NCBI GenBank assembly: GCA_937911795.1
Contig: CALDPJ010000104.1
Coordinates: 1-9,354 of the forward strand
DNA length: 9,354 nucleotides
Direction of reading: 5' to 3'
DNA from: an uncultured Flavobacteriales bacterium
Lineage (GTDB): Bacteria > Bacteroidota > Bacteroidia > Flavobacteriales_D > SKUL01
Shown in pieces: positions 1-5,580 of the stretch. The stretch's first letter is position 1, and each line of letters starts with the position of its first letter. The position numbers were made by a program, and so were the translations under genes. The notes beneath the pieces were generated by a model that did not search any database, was not told the DNA's origin, and saw only the letters and a list, made by a program, of their open reading frames with translations.

Positions 1-2538
1 CGTTCGCGATGCCCGCGGATTGGCCTCAATGATGTAAACCAGGTCATCTTTAATTGCGAACTGGATGTTGATCAAACCAACCGTGCGCAACTCCCGCGCA
101 ATGGTTCGAGTGTGGTCTTCAATCTGCTGAATCACCAGATCGCCCAGATTGTACGGCGGCAACACCGCATACGAATCACCGGAGTGAATACCGGCCGGTT
201 CGATGTGCTGCATGATGCCGATGATGTACACGTCTTCGCCATCGCAAATGGCATCGGCTTCGGCTTCGATCGCGCCTTCGAGGAAATGATCGAGTAGAAT
301 TTTATTGTTCGGCATATCGCGCAGTATATCCACCACATGGTGCTCCAGCTCTTCCTGGTTGATCACGATTTTCATCTTCTGTCCGCCAAGCACGTACGAC
401 GGTCGCACCAGCAGCGGAAAACCAAGGTCTTTGCTCAGCTCAATGGCTTGTTCGGCGCTCTCCACCACTCCGAATTTCGGGTAAGGAATGTTTTTATTCT
501 TGAGGACATTCGAGAAACTTCCGCGGTCTTCTGCCAAATCGAGTGCTTCGTAACTCGTTCCGAGAATTTTAATGCCGTAGCGCTCCAACTTTTCTGCCAG
601 CTTCAGCGCCGTTTGTCCCCCGAGCTGCACGATCACACCAACCGGATTCTCGTGCAGAATAATGTCATAAATATGCTCCCAGAAAACCGGCTCGAAATAG
701 AGTTTGTCCGAAGTATCAAAATCAGTAGAAACCGTCTCCGGATTGCAGTTGATCATGATCGTTTCATACCCGCATTCTTTCGCGGCCAGAACGCCGTGCA
801 CGCAGCAGTAATCGAATTCAATTCCCTGTCCGATTCGGTTGGGACCGGAACCCAACACAATCACCTTCTTTTTGTCCGTCACCACCGATTCATTCTCCTC
901 GTCGAAAGTGGAATAGAAATATGGTGTCTGCGCTTCAAATTCTGCAGCGCAGGTATCAACCAATTTATAAACGCGGTTGATTTTCATCTCCCGGCGTTTG
1001 GCGAAAACCTCGCTCTCGAGGCATTTCAGCAGATGCGCCACCTGCCGGTCGGCATAGCCTTTTTGTTTGGCTTCGAACAACAAATCCCGTGGGATATTCC
1101 CCAGCGTATAAGAGCCGATGTGTTTCTCCAGCTGAATCAATTCTTCAATCTGCCGCAAAAACCATTTGTCGATCTTCGTTTTTTCGAAAATGGTTTTCAT
1201 TGGAATTCCCAGCTTAATCGCATCGTAAATGTGGAACAGCCGGTTCCAGCTCGGGTGGCTGAGACTGTGTAGAATCGCATCCTGATCGGTCATTTCTTTG
1301 CCGTCGGCACCGAGTCCGTTGCGGTTGATTTCCAGTGACTGACAGGCTTTTTGCAGCGCTTCCTGAAACGTGCGACCGATGGCCATCACCTCTCCCACCG
1401 ATTTCATCTGCAGACCCAGTTCGCGTTCTGCGCCTTTGAATTTGTTGAAATCCCAGCGCGGAATTTTCACGATCACATAATCGAGTGTGGGTTCGAAAAA
1501 AGCCGAAGTGGTTTTGGTAATCTGGTTTTTCAGCTCGTCGAGGTGATAACCAATGGCGAGTTTGGCCGATATTTTCGCGATTGGATAGCCCGTGGCTTTC
1601 GATGCAAGCGCCGAGGACCGCGACACCCGCGGGTTAATTTCAATGGCAATAATCTCTTCCTTATCATCCGGACTCACCGCAAACTGCACGTTGCAACCAC
1701 CTGCAAAATCGCCGATGGCGCGCATCATTTTGATGGCCATGTTGCGCATGCGCTGGTAGGTGGCATCACTGAGCGTCATCGCCGGAGCAACCGTAATCGA
1801 GTCACCGGTATGGATGCCCATCGGATCCATGTTCTCGATTGAGCAGATGATGATCACGTTGTCGTTGTCATCGCGCAGCAATTCGAGCTCGTATTCTTTC
1901 CAGCCGAGCAGCGCCTTGTCGATCATCACCTCGTGAATGGGTGACAAATGCAGACCGCGGGTAAGCAGCGCGTCAAAATCTTTTTGTTCGTGTACGATGG
2001 AAGCGCCTGAGCCACCCAATGTGTAAGAAGCCCGGATACAAAGCGGGAAACCAAATTCCTGCGCCACTTCTTTTCCTTCGAGGAAAGATTTGGCCGTCGC
2101 CTGAGGAGCCATCTGCACGCCAATTGACTCCATCAACTTTCGGAATGCCTCGCGGTTTTCGGTGATTTCAATCGCATCAATATCCACACCGATCATTTTC
2201 ACGTTGTGCTCGTCCCACAGTCCGAGTTCTTCGCATTGGATGCAAAGGTTCAGCGCCGTTTGCCCGCCCATGGTTGGCAGCACCGCATCGATGTCGTGCT
2301 TTTTGAGAATCTGCTCGATGGATTCTGGTGTGAGCGGCTTCAGGTAAATGTTATCGGCCGTGAGTTTATCGGTCATGATCGTGGCCGGGTTGGAATTGAT
2401 GAGCGTAACTTCAATTCCTTCTTCGCGGAGCGAGCGCGAGGCTTGTGATCCGGCATAATCAAATTCGCAGGCCTGGCCAATAACTATTGGACCACTGCCA
2501 ATAATAAGCACATGCTTGATGCTGTTATCTCTGGGCAT
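1..2538 (-). CDS. carB: Carbamoyl phosphate synthase large subunit, 3' end cut off by the window
   Basis: The gene makes the large subunit of carbamoyl phosphate synthase, which uses two ATP, bicarbonate and ammonia passed from the CarA glutaminase to make carbamoyl phosphate for pyrimidine and arginine synthesis in the cytoplasm. I translated 846 codons without a stop, from ATG at 2538 down to position 1. Numbering follows the E. coli enzyme closely. The first ATP-grasp half holds GSGPIVIGQACEFDYAG (14-30), Arg169, IHTGDS (242-247) and INPRVSRSSALASKATG (301-317). The oligomerisation region spans roughly 400-550. The second half has GSGPNRIGQGIEFDY (563-577), VRPSYVLGG (711-719), HSGDS (785-789) and EANPRASRT (838-846). 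Full-length proteins are about 1,070 residues, so the end of the second ATP-grasp domain and the C-terminal allosteric domain lie outside. One oddity is Ala170 after Arg169, where bacterial enzymes usually have Pro. No carA is visible. Identity is near certain. Confidence 0.97.
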   Translation of the reverse strand, partial: MPRDNSIKHVLIIGSGPIVIGQACEFDYAGSQASRSLREEGIEVTLINSNPATIMTDKLTADNIYLKPLTPESIEQILKKHDIDAVLPTMGGQTALNLCIQCEELGLWDEHNVKMIGVDIDAIEITENREAFRKLMESIGVQMAPQATAKSFLEGKEVAQEFGFPLCIRASYTLGGSGASIVHEQKDFDALLTRGLHLSPIHEVMIDKALLGWKEYELELLRDDNDNVIIICSIENMDPMGIHTGDSITVAPAMTLSDATYQRMRNMAIKMMRAIGDFAGGCNVQFAVSPDDKEEIIAIEINPRVSRSSALASKATGYPIAKISAKLAIGYHLDELKNQITKTTSAFFEPTLDYVIVKIPRWDFNKFKGAERELGLQMKSVGEVMAIGRTFQEALQKACQSLEINRNGLGADGKEMTDQDAILHSLSHPSWNRLFHIYDAIKLGIPMKTIFEKTKIDKWFLRQIEELIQLEKHIGSYTLGNIPRDLLFEAKQKGYADRQVAHLLKCLESEVFAKRREMKINRVYKLVDTCAAEFEAQTPYFYSTFDEENESVVTDKKKVIVLGSGPNRIGQGIEFDYCCVHGVLAAKECGYETIMINCNPETVSTDFDTSDKLYFEPVFWEHIYDIILHENPVGVIVQLGGQTALKLAEKLERYGIKILGTSYEALDLAEDRGSFSNVLKNKNIPYPKFGVVESAEQAIELSKDLGFPLLVRPSYVLGGQKMKIVINQEELEHHVVDILRDMPNNKILLDHFLEGAIEAEADAICDGEDVYIIGIMQHIEPAGIHSGDSYAVLPPYNLGDLVIQQIEDHTRTIARELRTVGLINIQFAIKDDLVYIIEANPRASRT

Positions 2539-2578
2539 AGTAAAAAAGAAGATTTAAAACGGTGAAACTGAAGGAGGC

Positions 2579-2592
2579 TCCCGTGTGCGGGA
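2579..2592 (-). promoter_or_regulatory. Hairpin in the carB leader (proximal)
   Basis: On the minus-strand RNA this reads UCCCG, loop CACA, CGGGA: a perfect 5-bp stem with four G-C pairs and a four-base loop. It ends about 40 bases before the carB start codon. It has no following U run, so it is not a standard terminator. A role in message stability or translation is possible but is inference. Confidence 0.4.
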
Positions 2593-2615
2593 CGTGGGCT
2601 GGAGGGATGTGGTGT

Positions 2616-2629
2616 CCGATTTCCATCGG
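2616..2629 (-). promoter_or_regulatory. Hairpin with GNRA tetraloop near the 5' end of the carB leader
   Basis: On the minus-strand RNA this reads CCGAU, loop GGAA, AUCGG: a perfect 5-bp stem closed by a GNRA-type tetraloop. It lies four bases after the candidate promoter box at 2634-2641, so it would sit at or very near the 5' end of the transcript. 5'-terminal hairpins are known to protect bacterial messages from decay; that role here is inference. Confidence 0.4.
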
Positions 2630-2633
2630 GCTG

Positions 2634-2641
2634 CAAAGTTA
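2634..2641 (-). promoter_or_regulatory. Candidate carB promoter, -7 box TAACTTTG
   Basis: The minus strand reads TAACTTTG, an exact match to the TAnnTTTG -7 element of Bacteroidota housekeeping promoters. I see no clear TTG -33 element at the usual 19-21-base spacing, so this is half of a promoter. Transcription from here would give a leader of about 90 bases containing two compact hairpins. This is long compared with the short leaders suggested for other genes in the window. Confidence 0.5.
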
Positions 2642-2699
2642 GGTTATTTGCGGGATCTGCATGAGTGTTTCGTGGAATTTTTGGCGGAGTTTTGAACAG

Positions 2700-2726
2700 G
2701 ATGATGAGATAATTGGATGATGAGAT
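2700..2726. repeat. Direct repeat GATGATGAGAT, two copies, 16-base period
   Basis: The 11-mer GATGATGAGAT occurs at 2700-2710 and again at 2716-2726, and similar bases (GATGATTTGATAATG) continue to about 2738. It lies in non-coding DNA beside other repeats. It looks like a decayed simple repeat rather than a protein binding site. Confidence 0.5.
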
Positions 2727-2740
2727 GATTTGATAATGTA

Positions 2741-2776
2741 GAAATTCCTCTTGCTCAATACTCTTGCTCAAAATTG
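2741..2776 (+). repeat. Dispersed CTCAATACTC repeat, copy A
   Basis: This copy runs from GAAATTCCTC to CTCAAAATTG. It shares the exact 16-mer CTCTTGCTCAATACTC (2748-2763) with copy B at 7653-7668, and both continue into CTCAAAA. The opening GAAATTCCTC and the later ATACTC and CTCAAA blocks also match copy C on the minus strand at 7603-7631. It abuts the GC-rich element starting at about 2782, so the two may form one composite. Confidence 0.6.
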
Positions 2777-2781
2777 ATTTT

Positions 2782-2861
2782 GGGCGTGCCCCTGCGGGTC
2801 GGGCTATGCAGGGCTTTGGTGCTGCGCACAGCCTGACGGCTCCCTTACTATCCCTCACGCG
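2782..2861. repeat. GC-rich palindromic intergenic element
   Basis: This block of about 80 bases is far richer in G+C than its flanks. It begins GGGCGTGCCCCTGCGGGTC and ends TATCCCTCACGCGGG, so GCGTG at the left end is mirrored by CACGC at the right. Inside are a CCC-TGC-GGG hairpin (2790-2798) and a stronger one, GTGC-TGC-GCAC (2819-2829), extended by GGCT (2812-2815) pairing with AGCC (2830-2833). From memory, similar GC-rich blocks recur between genes in Bacteroidota genomes; I cannot confirm this here. It is too small to code for a transposase, so a REP-like or non-autonomous element fits best. Confidence 0.55.
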
Positions 2862-2883
2862 GGTTAGCAGCTCCGGAATAAGA

Positions 2884-2923
2884 ATTGTGATCGGTTAACG
2901 CTTCACCGTTTACTGTTCACAAT
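2884..2923. repeat. Inverted repeat ATTGTGA / TCACAAT downstream of the GNAT gene
   Basis: ATTGTGA at 2884-2890 is the exact reverse complement of TCACAAT at 2917-2923. Inside, CGGT (2892-2895) can pair with ACCG (2905-2908), giving a two-part stem. It begins about 70 bases beyond the GNAT stop codon on that gene's strand. It might be part of a transcript end, but there is no U run, so I do not call a terminator. Confidence 0.4.
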
Positions 2924-2991
2924 CTCCTATCTCATCGTTCCTATCTTCTATCTCTTTGTATTCAAATATTTTGGATGGATGGACCAGAGCC

Positions 2992-3552
2992 TCATCGGTT
3001 ATGCAATGGATTGTTTTCCCATTCATGCTTCAACAACGAATAACACTCTGAATTTTCATGTTTTCCCGAAACAATATAATCCTCCCTCATAGTACCTTCG
3101 TGGGTGAATTTGAAGCGTTCGAGAAGTTTTATAGATGCTGTATTCCATTTTGCTGCCAAAGCTTCAATTCGATGGATGTTCAAAGTATTAAATCCATATT
3201 TCAATACTTCCGGCAAAGCTTCAGTCATCAAACCTTTGCCTTTATCTGAATCCCTTCGCAAACTATAAAATAATTCGGCGCGTCTATGGGTTTTATCCCA
3301 GGTGTGGAAACCACTTTCTCCTATAATTCTTTGAGTTTCCTTGTCGATTATCAAAAAATAAAACAATGAAATCCGATGCGTTTCCATTCCGCGCTGGTGC
3401 ATTGACTCCAAATGCTGATAGCCCTCTTCATCAGTGTCGAAAAAAGCCCTTATTCCCTCCTCACTTTTCTCATCAAAAAGCTGATGGATAATTGAAGGAG
3501 TAATACTTCTCAGAATTAACCTTTGGGTTTTGAGTTCAGTTTGATTGATCAT
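2992..3552 (-). CDS. GNAT-family N-acetyltransferase, RimJ/RimL-like
   Basis: The 186-residue product looks like a cytoplasmic GNAT acetyltransferase of the Acetyltransf_3 (RimJ/RimL-like) type, which moves an acetyl group from acetyl-CoA to an amine. It opens with the usual LKTQRLILR strand. It has IIGESGFH in the middle strands, then the acetyl-CoA loop region RRDSDKGKGLMTEAL, then the late motifs HRIEALAAKWNTASIKLLE and GTMREDY. The usual Gly in the LLEKLGF-type motif is Lys here (ERFKF). The substrate cannot be told. An in-frame ATG at 3573 would add seven residues, but the promoter-like box at 3560-3567 lies inside that extension and the conserved domain begins just after MINQTE, so I choose 3552. 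It stands alone, 136 bases from the rluF stop. Family is confident; function is not. Confidence 0.9.
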   Translation of the reverse strand: MINQTELKTQRLILRSITPSIIHQLFDEKSEEGIRAFFDTDEEGYQHLESMHQRGMETHRISLFYFLIIDKETQRIIGESGFHTWDKTHRRAELFYSLRRDSDKGKGLMTEALPEVLKYGFNTLNIHRIEALAAKWNTASIKLLERFKFTHEGTMREDYIVSGKHENSECYSLLKHEWENNPLHNR

Positions 3553-3559
3553 TGCGCTG

Positions 3560-3589
3560 CGAAAGTAAGTCATAGTCGGGATTTTACAA
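3560..3589 (-). promoter_or_regulatory. Candidate promoter of the GNAT gene
   Basis: The minus strand has TTG (3589-3587), 19 bases, then TACTTTCG (3567-3560). This fits the Bacteroidota pattern of a TTG -33 element and a TAnnTTTG -7 element with one mismatch. Only seven bases separate the box from the ATG at 3552, implying a very short leader. It is the best complete promoter in the window and supports the shorter start. Confidence 0.55.
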
Positions 3590-3599
3590 GAGCGACTAT
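3572..3599. promoter_or_regulatory. Inverted repeat over the GNAT promoter, possible operator
   Basis: ATAGTCG (3572-3578) and CGACTAT (3593-3599) are perfect reverse complements separated by 14 bases. Their centres are 21 bases apart, about two helical turns. The pair spans the -33 element and part of the spacer of the GNAT promoter, where a dimeric regulator could act. Alternatively it could be a stem-loop in the rluF transcript, although no U run follows. Confidence 0.4.
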
Positions 3600-3688
3600 C
3601 GGCTACTCCTGCTCATCATTCGAATGCTGTATGCTTGGAATAAATTATTAGTAGGATCCCAAAACCTTCAATCCCAGAGAGCACAAAC

Positions 3689-4447
3689 TCAATTCCAATC
3701 ATCCTCAGCCCCGGCCGGATCATAAGTTTTCGAAGAATCAGCAATGAGCCTGTTGAGTTCGGCGAGTTCTTTTTTGGTTAAATCTCTCCACGCGCCGATC
3801 GGGATATCGAGTTGGATGTTCATGATGCGCACACGCCGGAGCTCCACGACCCGATAATCGAGGTATTCGCACATCCTTCTGATTTGCCGGTTCAGGCCCT
3901 GGGTAAGCAGAATCCGGAACTGGCACACGCCCGTTTTCTCAACCACACACTTTTTCGTTACCGTATCGAGAATGGGTACTCCGGCCGACATTTTCTGGAG
4001 AAAATCTTTTGTAACGGGGCGGTTTACGGTAACGATGTACTCTTTATCGTGGTTGTTGCGCGCGCGGAGAATTTTGTTGACGATATCGCCGTCGTTGGTC
4101 AGCAGAATCAATCCTTCGCTGGGTTTATCGAGTCGTCCGATCGGAAAAATGCGGCTGGGGTAATTGATGTAGTCGATGATGTTGTTTTTCTCCACCCGCG
4201 TATCCGTGGTACAAACAATGCCTACCGGCTTGTTGAAAGCAATGTACACCGGTTTTTCTTCTTTCGCTCCAATCAATTTCCCATTCACGCGTACCTCATC
4301 GCCCGGTTTGACTTTGGTTCCCATTTCGGGTACCACTCCGTTGATCGTAATCCGACCAGCTTCTATGAGTTTATCGGCGGCACGACGCGAGCAATAGCCC
4401 GCTTCGCTGAGGAATTTGTTGATGCGCGTAGATTCAGTTTCTGACAT
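3689..4447 (-). CDS. rluF: 23S rRNA pseudouridine synthase RluF
   Basis: The 252-residue product matches RluF, which turns U2604 of 23S rRNA (and in E. coli a uridine in tRNA-Tyr) into pseudouridine. An S4 RNA-binding domain fills about residues 7-60 (RINKFLSEAGYCSRRAADK at 8-26, then VKPGDEVRVNG). The RsuA/RluB/E/F-type catalytic domain follows: FNKPVGIVCTT (71-81), FPIGRLDKPSEGL (101-113) with catalytic Asp107, as in E. coli RluF, NDGDIVNKILRA, KEYIVTVNRP, and the RluF-typical MSAGVPILDTVTKKC and QGLNRQIRRMCE. It lacks the long basic tail of the E. coli protein. ATG at 4447 is the natural start because the S4 domain begins seven residues later. It diverges from the ankyrin gene across 94 bases. 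RluF is favoured over RluB/RluE by these last motifs. Confidence 0.95.
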   Translation of the reverse strand: MSETESTRINKFLSEAGYCSRRAADKLIEAGRITINGVVPEMGTKVKPGDEVRVNGKLIGAKEEKPVYIAFNKPVGIVCTTDTRVEKNNIIDYINYPSRIFPIGRLDKPSEGLILLTNDGDIVNKILRARNNHDKEYIVTVNRPVTKDFLQKMSAGVPILDTVTKKCVVEKTGVCQFRILLTQGLNRQIRRMCEYLDYRVVELRRVRIMNIQLDIPIGAWRDLTKKELAELNRLIADSSKTYDPAGAEDDWN

Positions 4448-4451
4448 GGCG

Positions 4452-4459
4452 CAAAGGTC
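4452..4459 (-). promoter_or_regulatory. Weak candidate rluF promoter box
   Basis: The minus strand reads GACCTTTG four bases before the rluF ATG. It matches TAnnTTTG except for the first T, and no -33 TTG is seen at the right distance. Its closeness to the start codon resembles the GNAT and rhomboid arrangement. This is a weak call. Confidence 0.25.
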
Positions 4460-4513
4460 AGGAATATTATTTAATGGTGTAGTGTCAGTGCGGCCAATGA
4501 ACTAAATTTTATA

Positions 4514-4521
4514 TACTTTCA
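4514..4521 (+). promoter_or_regulatory. Weak candidate promoter box for the ankyrin gene
   Basis: TACTTTCA lies 20 bases before the GTG start and matches six of the eight positions of TAnnTTTG counting the free ones. The surrounding TATACTTTC recurs exactly upstream of the beta-helix gene's longest start (minus strand, 7494-7486). No -33 TTG is visible. Confidence 0.25.
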
Positions 4522-4541
4522 CCATCTATAATAAAGCATCC

Positions 4542-5504
4542 GTGCATCCAGTAATTGACCTGATCCTCAACAGAAAAACCGAGGAACTGAAAGAACGCAT
4601 ACTTTGCGGGAAACACGACATAAATGGTTTTATTGATTCAAAACGAACTGCACTATCCTGGGCTGCAGCATGCAATCGTACTGAAATCATACAAATGCTC
4701 ATAGAGCTTGGCGCTGATGTCAACCAGAACAATGCCGGAGACCTCGGCTATACACCGCTTGAAGAAGCCTGCCGCGAAGGAAAAACCGAGGCGATTAAAT
4801 TACTGATTGACGCTAAAGCCGACATCGACAAAGGCAACACCATCAACTCCAACCCTTTGATCGGCGCCTGTATCGGCGCCCACACCGAAATTGTAAAGTT
4901 GTTATTGGCCAATGGTGCCGACATCAATCACGCTGATAACAGTGGTGAATCGGCGCTGCACTATCTCTGTCGCAGCGCGAAATCATGGGGATCCGCAACC
5001 ATCACCCAAACGATTAACGGGGTAACTCAAGAACTCGAAAACCCAAGATTCAAGCAACACACAGCGGTTTTTGAATTGCTCCTCGAACATAATATAATTG
5101 TAAACATTGAAAATATATATGGTTATACACCGCTCCACCTGGTGGCAGAAACCGATACGCACGAATGGATACCTTCATTGGTTGCAAAGGGTGCCGATAT
5201 AAATTATGGAAACCTGAAGGCATATACTCCGTTGCATTGTGCTTGTGACAATGGAAATGTGCAAACTGCCAAAATCCTTATAGAACATGGTGCCGACATC
5301 GACGCCGTGGATGTTCACGGAATTACTCCGCTACTGGCTGCTACCAACGTACAAAACGTCGAGCTGGTGCGCTATCTGGTAGCCCGGGGAGCTGAAAAAG
5401 ACATTCCTGCCAACATCAGTTACGGTAATATCGGTATCGGTGAAGACTGTATCGCTGTAGCCCGGAAAACCGGTAATGAGGAATTGATAGATGCATTGGA
5501 ATAA
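4542..5504 (+). CDS. Ankyrin-repeat protein, GTG start
   Basis: The 320-residue product is almost wholly ankyrin repeats, a fold that binds other proteins; its partner cannot be told. Repeats lie at about 34-66, 67-99, 101-133, 134-190, 192-223, 225-257 and 259-290, with a partial one at the end. Typical signatures are TALSWAAACNRTEIIQMLIE, GYTPLEEACREG, IVKLLLANGADIN, YTPLHCACDNGN and ILIEHGADID. The fourth repeat is split by about 25 extra residues (145-170) between its ALHYLC helix and its VFELLLEHN helix. There is no signal peptide or membrane segment, so it is probably cytoplasmic. GTG at 4542 is the only sensible start: an in-frame stop lies at 4503, no ATG follows it, and the first internal Met is residue 52, inside repeat 1. 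It stands alone on the plus strand, divergent from rluF and convergent with the beta-helix gene. Confidence 0.9.
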   Translation: MHPVIDLILNRKTEELKERILCGKHDINGFIDSKRTALSWAAACNRTEIIQMLIELGADVNQNNAGDLGYTPLEEACREGKTEAIKLLIDAKADIDKGNTINSNPLIGACIGAHTEIVKLLLANGADINHADNSGESALHYLCRSAKSWGSATITQTINGVTQELENPRFKQHTAVFELLLEHNIIVNIENIYGYTPLHLVAETDTHEWIPSLVAKGADINYGNLKAYTPLHCACDNGNVQTAKILIEHGADIDAVDVHGITPLLAATNVQNVELVRYLVARGAEKDIPANISYGNIGIGEDCIAVARKTGNEELIDALE

Positions 5505-5556
5505 GGGTAAATTTTTGGCTTTATCTCCCTCAAAGAAATCTATTTACTCAGACGTG

Positions 5557-5573
5557 CTTGTTTGCCATACAAG
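5557..5573. other. Small stem-loop between convergent genes
   Basis: CTTGT (5557-5561) pairs with ACAAG (5569-5573) around a seven-base loop, in the 76-base gap between the convergent ankyrin and beta-helix genes. It is the only stem I see there. It is weak and has no T run, so a terminator role for either gene is doubtful. Confidence 0.2.
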
Positions 5574-5580
5574 ACCAAGG

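Larger units (their letters stand above)
2539..2991. other. Gap between carB and the GNAT gene: leader plus repeats, no gene
   Basis: These 453 bases hold no convincing gene. Reading from carB outward they contain a candidate carB leader with two hairpins (about 2539-2633), a promoter-like box (2634-2641), a pair of direct repeats of GATGATGAGAT (2700-2710 and 2716-2726), a copy of a dispersed CTCAATACTC repeat (2741-2776), a GC-rich palindromic element (about 2782-2861), an inverted repeat (2884-2923) and a pyrimidine-rich stretch with recurring CTATCT units (about 2924-2957). An open frame at 2484-2858 on the minus strand overlaps the carB start and runs through the repeats. Its product is low-complexity and resembles no family I know, so I do not call it. 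Confidence 0.7.

Noticed and set aside
337..1272. Long plus-strand open frame (311 codons) and another at 1351-1842
   Set aside because: Both lie entirely opposite carB, whose 846-codon reading matches the family throughout. The plus-strand products are rich in His, Phe and Arg and resemble no family.
2484..2858. Minus-strand open frame of 124 codons
   Set aside because: It overlaps the carB start in another frame and reads through the intergenic repeats and the GC-rich element. The product has no recognisable domain.
3617..3626. Perfect 10-base palindrome CATTCGAATG between rluF and the GNAT gene
   Set aside because: A 10-base palindrome is expected by chance in a window of this size, and it lies outside the promoter elements.
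3812..4444. Plus-strand open frame of 210 codons opposite rluF
   Set aside because: It mirrors a clearly identified rluF and its product is not protein-like. The smaller frames at 3738-3926, 3972-4163 and 4176-4397 fail for the same reason.
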